Assembly: GCF_050749805.1 (NCBI RefSeq)
Contig: NZ_CP192738.1
Location: 1,550,001 to 1,614,000 of the forward strand
Direction: 5' to 3'
Origin: Hahella sp018986435
Lineage (GTDB): Bacteria; Pseudomonadota; Gammaproteobacteria; Pseudomonadales; Oleiphilaceae
DNA: 64,000 nucleotides
Shown here in pieces: positions 8,157 to 16,856 of this stretch (position 1 is the stretch's first letter; each line of letters starts with the position of its first letter). The position numbers were made by a program, and so were the translations under genes. The notes under the pieces were generated by a model. The model made no database searches. It saw only the letters and a list, made by a program, of their open reading frames with translations, and had not been told where the DNA came from.

Positions 8157-9179
8157 GTGCAAGATTTATTATCTCAAGACGAAATTGATGCGCTCTTACA
8201 TGGCGTGGACGATGGCGACGTCGACACCGAGGAGGATGTCGATGCGGCGGGGGTGCGCAGTTACGACCTGACCAGCCAGGACCGCATTGTTCGCGGCCGC
8301 ATGCCGACCCTGGAGATGATCAACGAACGCTTCGCCCGCTACACCCGCATCAGTCTTTTCAACCTGTTGCGCCGCAATGCGGACGTGGCCTCCGGCGGCG
8401 TTCAGATCCTGAAGTTCGGGGAATATATTCATACGCTTTATGTGCCCACCAGTCTTAATCTGGTGAAGATTCGTCCCTTGCGCGGCACCGGCCTGTTTAT
8501 CCTGGACGCCAAGCTGGTGTTCAAGTTGGTGGACAACTTTTTCGGCGGCGACGGCCGTCACGCCAAGATCGAAGGACGGGAATTCACGCCGACGGAAATC
8601 CGCATCGTACAGATGGTGCTGGAGCAGGTGTTCCATGACATGAAGGAAGCCTGGAATGCGGTGATGAAGGTGGACTTCGAATACGTCAACTCAGAAGTTA
8701 ACCCGGCCATGGCGAACATCGTCAGCCCCAGCGAAGTGGTGGTGGTGAGCACTTTCCACATTGAACTGGACGGCGGCGGCGGAGACATGCACGTGGCCAT
8801 GCCGTACTCCATGATCGAGCCCATTCGCGAAGTGCTCGACGCGGGCGTACAGAGCGACGTCGACGATGTCGACGAACGCTGGATCAGCGCTTTACAGCAG
8901 GACATCCTGGAAGCCAGGGTGCCGCTTAATGCCGCCGTGGTCAGACAAAAGATTTCTTTGCGCTCTCTGTCGAGGCTGAAGCCCGGAGACGTGATTCCGG
9001 TGGAGATGCCGGAAACCATTACGGTGACAGCGAACGGCGTGCCGATATTCATCGCCAAGGTAGGGCAGTGCAACGGCAATCTGGCGCTCAAGATTGTAGA
9101 TAAGATTAAGCGATCGGCGGCGACGCCGACGAAGGAGGCGCAATGGCTGAAGACGACGACAATAAAGAAAACGATTTAG
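8157..9179 (+). CDS. fliM: Flagellar motor switch protein FliM
   Basis: FliM forms the middle of the C-ring and binds phosphorylated CheY. It starts at GTG 8157, and the first residues MQDLLSQDEIDALLHGV are the conserved N-terminal CheY-binding peptide, which fixes the start. The middle CheC-like domain spans about 40-230 and the SpoA domain about 250-325. The C-terminus runs 37 bases into fliN in another frame, so the last residues (TTTIKKTI) are probably a by-product of that overlap. Length (340) is slightly above average. Confidence 0.95.
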   Translation: MQDLLSQDEIDALLHGVDDGDVDTEEDVDAAGVRSYDLTSQDRIVRGRMPTLEMINERFARYTRISLFNLLRRNADVASGGVQILKFGEYIHTLYVPTSLNLVKIRPLRGTGLFILDAKLVFKLVDNFFGGDGRHAKIEGREFTPTEIRIVQMVLEQVFHDMKEAWNAVMKVDFEYVNSEVNPAMANIVSPSEVVVVSTFHIELDGGGGDMHVAMPYSMIEPIREVLDAGVQSDVDDVDERWISALQQDILEARVPLNAAVVRQKISLRSLSRLKPGDVIPVEMPETITVTANGVPIFIAKVGQCNGNLALKIVDKIKRSAATPTKEAQWLKTTTIKKTI

Positions 9180-9661
9180 ACGATACGAAGTCTGAAGAAG
9201 AAGCGCTGGCGGACGAGTGGGCTGCTGCGCTGGGTGAACAGGAAGCGACTGAAGCTGAAGGCGACAGAGAGGATGAATGGGCCGCCGCGATGGCGGAGGC
9301 TGAGAGTGCGGAGGCGAAAGGAAAAGCCGCTGATGACGACATCCGCGCCGCGTCGTTCGAAACCTTTGACGAGACGCTCCCAACCAGCGCGCCGGGGGCG
9401 CCGGATCTGGATGTGATCCTGGATATTCCGGTCACCATTTCCATGGAAGTCGGCAATACCCAGATCGCCATTCGCAACCTGCTGCAGCTCAACCAGGGGT
9501 CTGTGATCGAGCTGGACCGTCTGGCCGGGGAGCCTTTGGACGTGTTGGTCAACGGCACATTGATCGCCCATGGCGAGGTGGTGATGGTCAACGAAAAGTT
9601 CGGCATTCGTCTGACGGACGTCATCAGTCCTTCCGAGCGCATCAAGAAACTGCGGGGGTAG
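9143..9661 (+). CDS. fliN: Flagellar motor switch protein FliN with extended acidic N-terminus
   Basis: FliN forms the base of the C-ring and receives FliH-FliI complexes. The C-terminal SpoA domain (residues 90-172) is complete, with ILDIPVTISMEVGNTQI and the usual ending ISPSERIKKLRG. The N-terminal 85 residues are highly acidic and contain the motif DEWAAA twice, at about residues 25 and 46; most FliN proteins have one. The start overlaps the end of fliM, and fliO begins 2 bases after the stop. Confidence 0.93.
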   Translation: MAEDDDNKENDLDDTKSEEEALADEWAAALGEQEATEAEGDREDEWAAAMAEAESAEAKGKAADDDIRAASFETFDETLPTSAPGAPDLDVILDIPVTISMEVGNTQIAIRNLLQLNQGSVIELDRLAGEPLDVLVNGTLIAHGEVVMVNEKFGIRLTDVISPSERIKKLRG

Positions 9662-9663
9662 GG

Positions 9664-10137
9664 TTGAAACGTACTGGATTTAACTTAACTGCGCTATGCG
9701 TCGCCATGACCACGACCCTGTGGTTGTGGGCGCCGGGACTGGCGCGGGCGGCGGAGGAAGCCGCCGCCAAGAAACCGGTGGCGGGCGTGGAGGCGGGACA
9801 GCTGCTGCAAGTCGGCGGCGCGCTGGTGCTGGTGCTGGCGCTGATCGGCGGAGCCGCCTGGATGATGCGTCGCTTCACCGGTCTGGCCCCGCAACAACAT
9901 CAACATCTGAAAATGCTGGCGGTGCTACCTGTAGGCACCCGTGAGCGCATCGCGTTATTGCAGGTCGGCGATCGTCAAATAATCGTCGGCATTACTCAAC
10001 ATCAAATCACCAACCTGCTCACATTGGACGAGCCGCTAGAACTGTCGCCACATAGCGGCGAGTTTGCACGGAAGTTGCAGAGCCTTTTGCGTCGTACTGA
10101 AAACGAAGCAAAAGGCGAAGCGAATGGCGCGCAATAG
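9664..10137 (+). CDS. fliO: Flagellar biosynthesis protein FliO
   Basis: FliO is an accessory membrane protein that helps assemble the FliP-FliR export core. The 157-residue product starts at TTG 9664, directly after fliN. It has a cleavable-looking N-terminal hydrophobic segment, then one transmembrane helix around residues 40-62 (VGGALVLVLALIGGAAWMM), and a cytoplasmic domain with KMLAVLPVGTRERIALLQVG typical of FliO. The 3' end overlaps the start of fliP by 14 bases, so the two are translationally coupled. Confidence 0.88.
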   Translation: MKRTGFNLTALCVAMTTTLWLWAPGLARAAEEAAAKKPVAGVEAGQLLQVGGALVLVLALIGGAAWMMRRFTGLAPQQHQHLKMLAVLPVGTRERIALLQVGDRQIIVGITQHQITNLLTLDEPLELSPHSGEFARKLQSLLRRTENEAKGEANGAQ

Positions 10138-10885
10138 GGTCCTGCGGTTAACTTACCTGATCTTGTTTTTGATGCTTCCTGGAGTCGCCTGGTCGGCCCA
10201 GGACGCCATCCTGCCGGCGGTCAAGCTGGTGACCAACCCGGACGGCACGCAGGAATATTCCGTCACCCTGCAAATTCTCGCGCTGATGACGGCGCTGACC
10301 TTTATCCCCGCTTTCCTGATGATGATGACGTCTTTCACCCGCATCATCATTGTTTTCTCCATCCTGCGTCAGGCGCTGGGGCTGCAACAAGCGCCTTCCA
10401 ACCAGATTCTGGTGGGCATCGCACTGTTCCTGACTTTTTTCATCATGGGGCCGACGTTTAAGCAGGCCAATGAAATGGCGCTGCAGCCTTATCTCGCCGA
10501 GAAACTGACGGCGCAGGAAGCGGTGGCCAAAGCCAGCGAACCCTTCCGCGAGTTCATGCTGCGCCAGACCCGCGAGAGCGATCTGGGCTTGTTTATTCGA
10601 CTGGCGGGGGATGAGAACAAATACGCTAACCCGGAAGAAGTGCCGTTCACGATTCTGATGCCGGCGTTTGTCACCAGTGAGCTGAAAACCGCATTTCAGA
10701 TCGGCTTTCTGATTTTTATTCCCTTTCTGATTATCGACATGGTGGTGGCCAGCGTTTTGATGGCCATGGGGATGATGATGCTATCGCCGATCATCATCTC
10801 GCTGCCGTTCAAAATCATGCTGTTCGTACTGGTGGACGGATGGGCCCTGATCATGGGCACTCTGGCCGCCAGTTTCGGGGTTTAG
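10124..10885 (+). CDS. fliP: Flagellar export gate protein FliP
   Basis: FliP is the main pore subunit of the flagellar export gate (five copies with FliQ and FliR). I place the start at ATG 10124, giving 253 residues with a signal-peptide-like N-terminus ending near WSAQ. Upstream in-frame codons would only extend into fliO. The family signature FTRIIIVFSILRQALGLQQ is at about residues 70-90, and the C-terminal helices end with FVLVDGWALIMGTLAASF. FliQ follows 24 bases later with a good ribosome site. Confidence 0.95.
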   Translation: MARNRVLRLTYLILFLMLPGVAWSAQDAILPAVKLVTNPDGTQEYSVTLQILALMTALTFIPAFLMMMTSFTRIIIVFSILRQALGLQQAPSNQILVGIALFLTFFIMGPTFKQANEMALQPYLAEKLTAQEAVAKASEPFREFMLRQTRESDLGLFIRLAGDENKYANPEEVPFTILMPAFVTSELKTAFQIGFLIFIPFLIIDMVVASVLMAMGMMMLSPIIISLPFKIMLFVLVDGWALIMGTLAASFGV

Positions 10886-10909
10886 CCCGGTCAACCGAGG
10901 AGAACGCTT

Positions 10910-11179
10910 ATGACGCCTGAAGTGGTGCTGGATATTTTTCGCGAGGCCTTATGGTTGATCGTCACGCTGGTGACGCTGATCGTGGCGCCGAGCCTGGTGG
11001 TCGGTCTGATCGTCAGCGTTTTTCAGGCGGCGACGCAGATTAACGAGCAGACCCTGAGTTTCCTGCCCCGCCTGCTGGTGACCTTGATCGTGATCATCAT
11101 CGCCGGCCCCTGGATGCTGACGCAGTTGATGGAGTACACCGACATGCTCATCACCAGCATCCCTGACGTCATCGGTTAG
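10910..11179 (+). CDS. fliQ: Flagellar export gate protein FliQ
   Basis: FliQ is the small two-helix subunit that wraps the FliP-FliR pore. The 89-residue product matches the family length and has two hydrophobic hairpin helices (about 15-40 and 50-75). They are separated by the conserved ATQINEQTLSFLPR loop. It is preceded by AGGAGAA and followed 11 bases later by fliR. Confidence 0.96.
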   Translation: MTPEVVLDIFREALWLIVTLVTLIVAPSLVVGLIVSVFQAATQINEQTLSFLPRLLVTLIVIIIAGPWMLTQLMEYTDMLITSIPDVIG

Positions 11180-11190
11180 GGAGCCGTACG

Positions 11191-11976
11191 GTGTTTGAGT
11201 GGACAGACGAACAGATCGGCGCCTGGATGGGCATGCATCTGTGGCCATTGTTTCGCATCTCCAGCTTCATGATGACGACGCCGATTCTGGGCACGCAAAT
11301 CGTGCCTGCCCGCGTACGGCTGACGCTGGCGCTGTTGATGACGATTCTGATCGTGCCCTCATTGCCGCCAGTCCCGGAAGTGGACCCGCTATCCGTCAGC
11401 TCGGTGGCGATCATTATTCAGCAAGTGCTGATCGGGCTGGCCATGGGCTTCGCCGTGCTGCTGCTGTTCCAGTTGTTCGTGGTGACCGGCCAAATGGTGG
11501 CGATGAACATGGGGTTGGGCTTCGCGTCCATGGTGGACCCGACCAACGGCATCACCGTCACTGCGCTGAGCCAGTTTTATCTGATGCTGGTGACCCTGTT
11601 GTTTCTCGCCATGGGCGGCCATCTGGTGATGTTCGAGGCGGTGGTGGAAAGCTTCCGCTTTTTACCGATCTCGGCGCAGGAGGTGGACGCATGGTCCTGG
11701 TGGTATCTTGCCTCGCGCATCAGTTGGATGTTCGCCAGCGCGTTGATGATCGCCTTGCCGGCGGTGACCGCGCTGCTGATCGTGAATATTTCCTTTGGCG
11801 TGATGACCCGGGCGGCGCCGCAAATGAACATATTCTCCATCGGCTTTCCGATGACGGTGCTGTTTGGTCTGGTGGTGTTCTGGATCAGCATTGGCGGCAT
11901 CTTGCCCCAGTTCACCGTGTTGAGCGAGAACACCTTTGATTTCATGCAGGTCATGCTGCAGCCGACGCCGCCCTGA
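11191..11976 (+). CDS. fliR: Flagellar export gate protein FliR
   Basis: FliR completes the export gate and resembles a fusion of FliP and FliQ. The 261-residue product starts at GTG 11191 after AGGGAG. It has six or so hydrophobic segments and the family stretches PARVRLTLALLMT and MGLGFASMVDPTNG. It lies between fliQ and flhB. The 76-base gap before flhB contains no clear promoter. Confidence 0.95.
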   Translation: MFEWTDEQIGAWMGMHLWPLFRISSFMMTTPILGTQIVPARVRLTLALLMTILIVPSLPPVPEVDPLSVSSVAIIIQQVLIGLAMGFAVLLLFQLFVVTGQMVAMNMGLGFASMVDPTNGITVTALSQFYLMLVTLLFLAMGGHLVMFEAVVESFRFLPISAQEVDAWSWWYLASRISWMFASALMIALPAVTALLIVNISFGVMTRAAPQMNIFSIGFPMTVLFGLVVFWISIGGILPQFTVLSENTFDFMQVMLQPTPP

Positions 11977-12052
11977 TAAGACGGCGCTGGCCCAGGACAG
12001 AATACGATTGCGCAGGACGCCTGGACCCGAAGTAAAACGAGTGTGACGGACG

Positions 12053-13189
12053 ATGGCCGACAACGACACCAGTCAGGAAAAAACCGAAGAACCCACCCCC
12101 CGAAAGATTGAGAAGGCCCGGGAGGAGGGGCAGATTCCCCGTTCCCGCGAGCTGAACACCACGGCGGTGTTGCTGGCGGGTGCGGTCGGTCTTCTGGTGT
12201 TTGGAACGACTATCGCCAAGGCGCTGGAAGGCGTCTTTCGCGCCAGCTTTACGTTAACTCGGGAAGAAGTGTTTGACGCTCATCAACCGTTGATTCATCT
12301 CGGCATGGCGGCGTTGGATATGGCGATCGCTCTGGTGCCCTTCATGCTGGTGCTACTGGTTGCGTCTCTGCTGGGGCCTATTGCGTTAGGCGGCTGGATG
12401 ATGAGCGGCAAAGCGGCGGCGCCGAAATTCAGTCGCATCAACCCGCTGGAAGGCCTGAAGCGGATGTTCTCGCTGAAGTCTCTAATGGAGTTGATCAAAG
12501 GCATCGCCAAGACGCTGGTGGTGGGCGGTGTGGCGCTCATTATTCTGAACCACTCCATACCGGATCTGTTGGCGATGGGAGGGGAGGATACGGCGGTGAG
12601 CATGGCCCATGCCTGCAAGTTGCTTGCGTGGAGTTTCCTGTTTCTGGCCAGTTCAATGATCCTGATCGCCATGGTGGACGTGCCCTTTCAAATATATGAC
12701 CACCAGAAGAATCTGCGTATGACCATGCAAGAGATCAAGGACGAATACAAGGACACGGAAGGCAAGCCGGAAGTGAAGCGACGGGTGAGGGAAGTGCAAT
12801 ACGAGATGAGCCGCCGTCGCATGCTGCAGGATGTGCCCAAGGCGGATGTGGTCATCACCAACCCGACTCACTACTCCGTGGCGCTAAAGTATGACGCCAA
12901 GAAAATGGCGGCGCCCATTGTGCTGGCCAAGGGCGCAGATCACATGGCCATGAAAATCCGTGAAATCGCCAGGGCGCACAAGGTTGAGCTGGTCTCGGCG
13001 CCGCCTTTGACCCGCTCCATCTACCACCACTCGGAAGTGGGGGACGAAATTCCTTCCGGTCTGTATCTCGCCGTAGCACAGGTGCTGGCGTATGTCTTTC
13101 AACTGCGTCGTTATCGCGGCGGTTACGGTAAGAAGCCTCAGGGCATGCCTGACTTCAAGATACCTTCCCATCTGCGCCGGGATCAGTGA
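12053..13189 (+). CDS. flhB: Flagellar export switch protein FlhB
   Basis: FlhB is the membrane export component that changes substrate specificity by self-cleavage. The 378-residue product has the polar N-terminus EKTEEPTPRKIEKAREEGQ, four transmembrane helices (about 30-210) and the cytoplasmic autocleavage motif NPTHYSVAL (around residue 268). A non-flagellar SctU would share the motif, but the gene order fliR-flhB-flhA makes this the flagellar copy. Confidence 0.96.
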   Translation: MADNDTSQEKTEEPTPRKIEKAREEGQIPRSRELNTTAVLLAGAVGLLVFGTTIAKALEGVFRASFTLTREEVFDAHQPLIHLGMAALDMAIALVPFMLVLLVASLLGPIALGGWMMSGKAAAPKFSRINPLEGLKRMFSLKSLMELIKGIAKTLVVGGVALIILNHSIPDLLAMGGEDTAVSMAHACKLLAWSFLFLASSMILIAMVDVPFQIYDHQKNLRMTMQEIKDEYKDTEGKPEVKRRVREVQYEMSRRRMLQDVPKADVVITNPTHYSVALKYDAKKMAAPIVLAKGADHMAMKIREIARAHKVELVSAPPLTRSIYHHSEVGDEIPSGLYLAVAQVLAYVFQLRRYRGGYGKKPQGMPDFKIPSHLRRDQ

Positions 13190-13228
13190 GTTGAGTTAAC
13201 CGCTGTCCGGCGTCGCTTTTCCATAGAG

Positions 13229-13244
13229 CGGCACAGTTCCTGCA
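13229..13244 (+). promoter_or_regulatory. Sigma-54-type promoter ahead of flhA
   Basis: The segment CGGCACAGTTCCTGCA has GG (13230-13231) and GC (13242-13243) exactly 12 bases apart and a full GGCAC -24 core. It is located 53 bases upstream of the flhA start in the flhB-flhA gap. This matches RpoN-dependent control of flhA-flhF-fleN-fliA known in Pseudomonas and Vibrio. Confidence 0.65.
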
Positions 13245-13296
13245 AACACACTAGGGAAACGGTTTTTTCCGTCAACCTTTTGTCGTTTGGAGTGTT

Positions 13297-15465
13297 ATGG
13301 AACGAGCTGCCGCGATCAACAACCTGAAGGCCCTGACCCACGGCAACCTGGGTATCCCGGTGCTTCTGATGGTGTTGTTGGGCATGATGACGTTGCCGGT
13401 GCCGCCGTTCCTGCTCGACGTCTTCTTTACCTTCAATATCGCCTTATCGCTAGTCATTCTGCTGGTGTGCGTGTACGCCATGCGTCCCATGGAGTTCGCC
13501 ATATTCCCGACAGTATTGCTGGTGGCGACCTTATTGCGTCTGGCTCTGAACGTCGCCTCCACACGTGTGGTGCTGCTGGAAGGTCATGAAGGCGGCGATG
13601 CGGCGGGTAAAGTTATCCAGTCTTTCGGCGAAGTGCTGATCGGCGGCAACTACGCCGTTGGTCTGGTGGTGTTCGCCATTCTGATGATTATCAACTTCGT
13701 GGTGGTCACCAAAGGCGCGGGACGCGTCTCTGAAGTGAGCGCACGCTTTACCTTGGACGCCATGCCCGGCAAGCAGATGGCGATCGATGCGGATCTGAAT
13801 GCAGGCATTATCAACCAGGACGAAGCCAAAGCGCGTCGGGCGGAAGTGTCTCAAGAGGCAGATTTCTACGGGTCCATGGACGGCGCCAGTAAATTCGTTC
13901 GCGGCGACGCCGTCGCAGGTCTGCTGATTCTGGCTATCAACCTGATCGGCGGTCTCGCCATCGGCATCATGCAGCACGATCTGGAGTTTAACGACGCCGT
14001 TCAGAAATATGCGCTGCTGACGATCGGTGACGGTCTGGTGGCGCAGATTCCTTCACTGCTGCTCAGCACCGCGGCGGCCATCATGGTCACCCGCGTCAGC
14101 ACTCAGCAGGATATGTCCAGCCAGGTCATCAACCAGTTGTTTGGCTCCCCCCGGGCGCTGGCCATTGTCGCCGTCGTTATGTTCATCATGGGCGTAATTC
14201 CAGGCATGCCGCACATGGCGTTTCTGGGGTTGGCGTCGGTGTTTGGCGCGGCGGCGTATTTCATGTGGAAACGCCAGCAGCAGTCGGAAGTGGTGGACGA
14301 AGGCGTCACGCCTGCGCCCAGGCGTCCCGGAGCGCCGCCGCAACCCGGCGGCGGTCCCGCACTGGCTCCCGGCGAGAGCGCGCCGGCGGTGCGTGGCCCC
14401 GAGACCAAAGAACTGGGCTGGGACGACGTGGCCAGCGTGGATATCGTCGGTCTGGAAGTGGGCTATCGCCTTATTCCACTGGTGGACAAGTCGCAAGGCG
14501 GACAGTTGCTGGCCCGCATCAAGGGCGTGCGTAAAAAACTGTCGCAGGAGCTGGGCTTTCTCATGCCCTCCGTGCATATCCGCGACAATCTGGATTTAAT
14601 GCCGAACTTTTACCGCATCACCCTGATGGGCGTCACCATCGCTGAAGCGGAAATTCATCCGGATCGGGAAATGGCCATCAATCCCGGTCAGGTCTTCGGC
14701 AAGCTGGACGGTATTCAGACCAAAGACCCGGCTTTCGGCCTGGAGGCGGTGTGGATTGATCCTGCCCAGAAAGAACAGGCGCAGACGCTGGGCTACACCG
14801 TGGTGGATTCCAGCACCGTGGTGGCGACGCATCTGAATCAGGTGCTCAGCCGTCACGCCTATGAACTGATCGGCCATGAAGAAGTGCAACAGTGGCTGGA
14901 GCAGCTGGGCAAGAAAGCGGCGAAACTGGCGGAAGAGCTGGTTCCCAACACTGTTTCGCTCAGCACCCTGTTGAAGGTGCTGCAGAATCTGTTGCAGGAA
15001 GATGTGCCGGTGCGGGATATGCGCAGCATTGCGGAGGCCATCGTCAACTTTACGCCGAAGACCCAGGACGCCGGTATTTTGACGGCGGCGGTGAGGGCGT
15101 CTCTGCGTCGTCTGATCGTCCAGAACATAGTAGGGGCGGAGCCTGAGCTGCCTGTTATCACTCTGGACCCAGGGTTGGAACAATTACTGCTTAAATCTAT
15201 GCAACAAGCGCAACAGGCCGGCGGCATGGATGACATCGGTCTGATTTTGGAACCGAGCATGATGGAAAAACTGCAACGCTCGCTGGCGGAAGCAGCGCAG
15301 CGTCAGGAAATGCTCGGTAAAGCGGCGGTCTTGCTGGTGTCCAACAGCCTGCGCCCGGTTCTGGCGCGGTTCATCAGACTCAGCGTGGAGCGCATGCATG
15401 TCCTGGCTTATCAGGAAGTGCCGGACAACAAACAAATCACCATCGTGGCGACAATCAGTGGGTAA
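13297..15465 (+). CDS. flhA: Flagellar export apparatus protein FlhA
   Basis: FlhA is the large nonameric export gate protein that uses proton motive force and docks chaperone-substrate complexes. The 722-residue product has about eight transmembrane helices in residues 20-330. The FHIPEP-type signature region is seen as LPTVLLVATLLRLALNVASTR (written here as IFPTVLLVATLLRLALN), and the long cytoplasmic ring domain spans about 360-722. A Pro/Gly-rich linker (about residues 335-370) joins them. GGAG precedes the start. It leads flhA-flhF-fleN-fliA. Confidence 0.97.
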   Translation: MERAAAINNLKALTHGNLGIPVLLMVLLGMMTLPVPPFLLDVFFTFNIALSLVILLVCVYAMRPMEFAIFPTVLLVATLLRLALNVASTRVVLLEGHEGGDAAGKVIQSFGEVLIGGNYAVGLVVFAILMIINFVVVTKGAGRVSEVSARFTLDAMPGKQMAIDADLNAGIINQDEAKARRAEVSQEADFYGSMDGASKFVRGDAVAGLLILAINLIGGLAIGIMQHDLEFNDAVQKYALLTIGDGLVAQIPSLLLSTAAAIMVTRVSTQQDMSSQVINQLFGSPRALAIVAVVMFIMGVIPGMPHMAFLGLASVFGAAAYFMWKRQQQSEVVDEGVTPAPRRPGAPPQPGGGPALAPGESAPAVRGPETKELGWDDVASVDIVGLEVGYRLIPLVDKSQGGQLLARIKGVRKKLSQELGFLMPSVHIRDNLDLMPNFYRITLMGVTIAEAEIHPDREMAINPGQVFGKLDGIQTKDPAFGLEAVWIDPAQKEQAQTLGYTVVDSSTVVATHLNQVLSRHAYELIGHEEVQQWLEQLGKKAAKLAEELVPNTVSLSTLLKVLQNLLQEDVPVRDMRSIAEAIVNFTPKTQDAGILTAAVRASLRRLIVQNIVGAEPELPVITLDPGLEQLLLKSMQQAQQAGGMDDIGLILEPSMMEKLQRSLAEAAQRQEMLGKAAVLLVSNSLRPVLARFIRLSVERMHVLAYQEVPDNKQITIVATISG

Positions 15466-15501
15466 TCCCGTGCGGGCTCGTGGAGCCGGGAGACTAACAT
15501 T

Positions 15502-16800
15502 ATGAAAGTGAAACGTTTTTTTGCAGCGTCAATGCAACAGGCTTTAAAGGATATCCGTGAAGATCTCGGCGCGGACGCCGTCATTCTGTCCACCAGTAAA
15601 ACGGGGGATGGCGTGGAGGTGATCTGTGCGCTGGATTATAACGAGGACGATCAGCGCAGCAGCATGCCTGAGCAGGAAGGCCCACGCCCGACGCCCTCTG
15701 CGGTGGCCCGGGAGACAGCGGATCGCCATCGTCGCCTGGAGGATGAAATGTCGCGGGTGCGCGACCGGCTGGAAACGCTGAAAAGCAACGCCAGACCCAA
15801 AGCGGAGCCGGCGCCGGCTTTTGCCGCTGCAGAACCGGCGGCGACGGCTTCCCGGCAAATCGGCGCCGGAGAACCGGAAACCTCACGTATGCTGGCGGAA
15901 ATGCGCGAAGAGATCATGCAGCTTAAAAGCATCATGCGTCAGCCTGTCGCCGCCGCGCGTCCGGAAGAAAATCCCGGCCATCGCGAGCTGATCGAACGCA
16001 TGCAGGAAATGGGTATCTTCCGTGAGCTGCAAAACGCGCTCACCGCCAAGGCGGACCCGCGCAAAGGCGCTCAAGAACAATGGCGCAACCTGATGGCGCG
16101 CCTGGCGCATGGCTTGAAGGCGGAAAATGAAGAACTGATTTATCAGCGTGGAGTCTGCGCGCTGCTGGGGCCGACCGGCTCCGGCAAAACCACCACTCTC
16201 GCCAAACTGGCGGCGCGTTTCGTGGTTCACTACGGCGCCGAAAAACTGGCGCTGGTCACCACCGATCGTTTCCGGGTGGCCAGTCAGCAGCAATTGCAGT
16301 CCTTTGGACGCTTGCTGAATGTGCCTGTGTACGTGGTGGATGAAGAGAACAGCCTGGACGATCTGCTTGACCGTCTCGCCAACAAACGTCTGGTGCTGGT
16401 GGACACCGCAGGATTGACGCCCCAGGACCCGAATTGGGAGCGTCAGCAGAAAGACCTGAAAGTGACCCGTCACCGCATCAGAAATTATCTTGTATTGTCG
16501 GCAGTTAACCAACCGCAGGTCATGAAATCCACCTATCATTACTATAAGATGTTGGGGCTTTCCGGCTGTATCATGACCAAACTGGATGAAGCGTTCAGTC
16601 TGGGTGAAGTGTTGAGCATGGCCATCCTGAACCGGCTTCCGGTCGCCTATGTCACCGACGGACAGAAAATACCCGATGACATTCATCCGGCGAAAGCGCA
16701 TGCCCTGGTGGCGCGCGCGGACGCTTTGTGGCGGCGGACCCGGCGGGAGACCGAACAAACTAATAACACCAGTCGCTTCGCTGCGGAACTGGTGGTCTAA
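15502..16800 (+). CDS. flhF: Polar flagellum placement GTPase FlhF
   Basis: FlhF is an SRP-type GTPase that marks the pole where the flagellum is built. The 432-residue protein has a basic N-terminal B domain (1-140, Ala/Pro-rich toward the end), the N domain, and a G domain. Its P-loop is GPTGSGKTTTLAKLAARF (about residues 222-239), with TTDRFRVASQQQL (G2) and LVDTAG (G3). FleN/FlhG follows 56 bases later. The pair sets number and position of polar flagella, so the organism should be polarly flagellated. Confidence 0.95.
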   Translation: MKVKRFFAASMQQALKDIREDLGADAVILSTSKTGDGVEVICALDYNEDDQRSSMPEQEGPRPTPSAVARETADRHRRLEDEMSRVRDRLETLKSNARPKAEPAPAFAAAEPAATASRQIGAGEPETSRMLAEMREEIMQLKSIMRQPVAAARPEENPGHRELIERMQEMGIFRELQNALTAKADPRKGAQEQWRNLMARLAHGLKAENEELIYQRGVCALLGPTGSGKTTTLAKLAARFVVHYGAEKLALVTTDRFRVASQQQLQSFGRLLNVPVYVVDEENSLDDLLDRLANKRLVLVDTAGLTPQDPNWERQQKDLKVTRHRIRNYLVLSAVNQPQVMKSTYHYYKMLGLSGCIMTKLDEAFSLGEVLSMAILNRLPVAYVTDGQKIPDDIHPAKAHALVARADALWRRTRRETEQTNNTSRFAAELVV

Positions 16801-16856
16801 ACTATTGAGTGCGGGGTCAACGCCGCGCCGTCTAATAACAGGAGATATCTACCGGT

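Noticed and set aside
10064..10123. Upstream start for fliP
   Set aside because: Would add 20 residues that lie in another frame of fliO; the start at 10124 gives the normal signal-peptide N-terminus.
11199..11939. 246-residue plus-strand frame inside fliR
   Set aside because: Another reading frame of fliR with Arg/Asp/Ala-rich nonsense composition; fliR itself has conserved membrane motifs.
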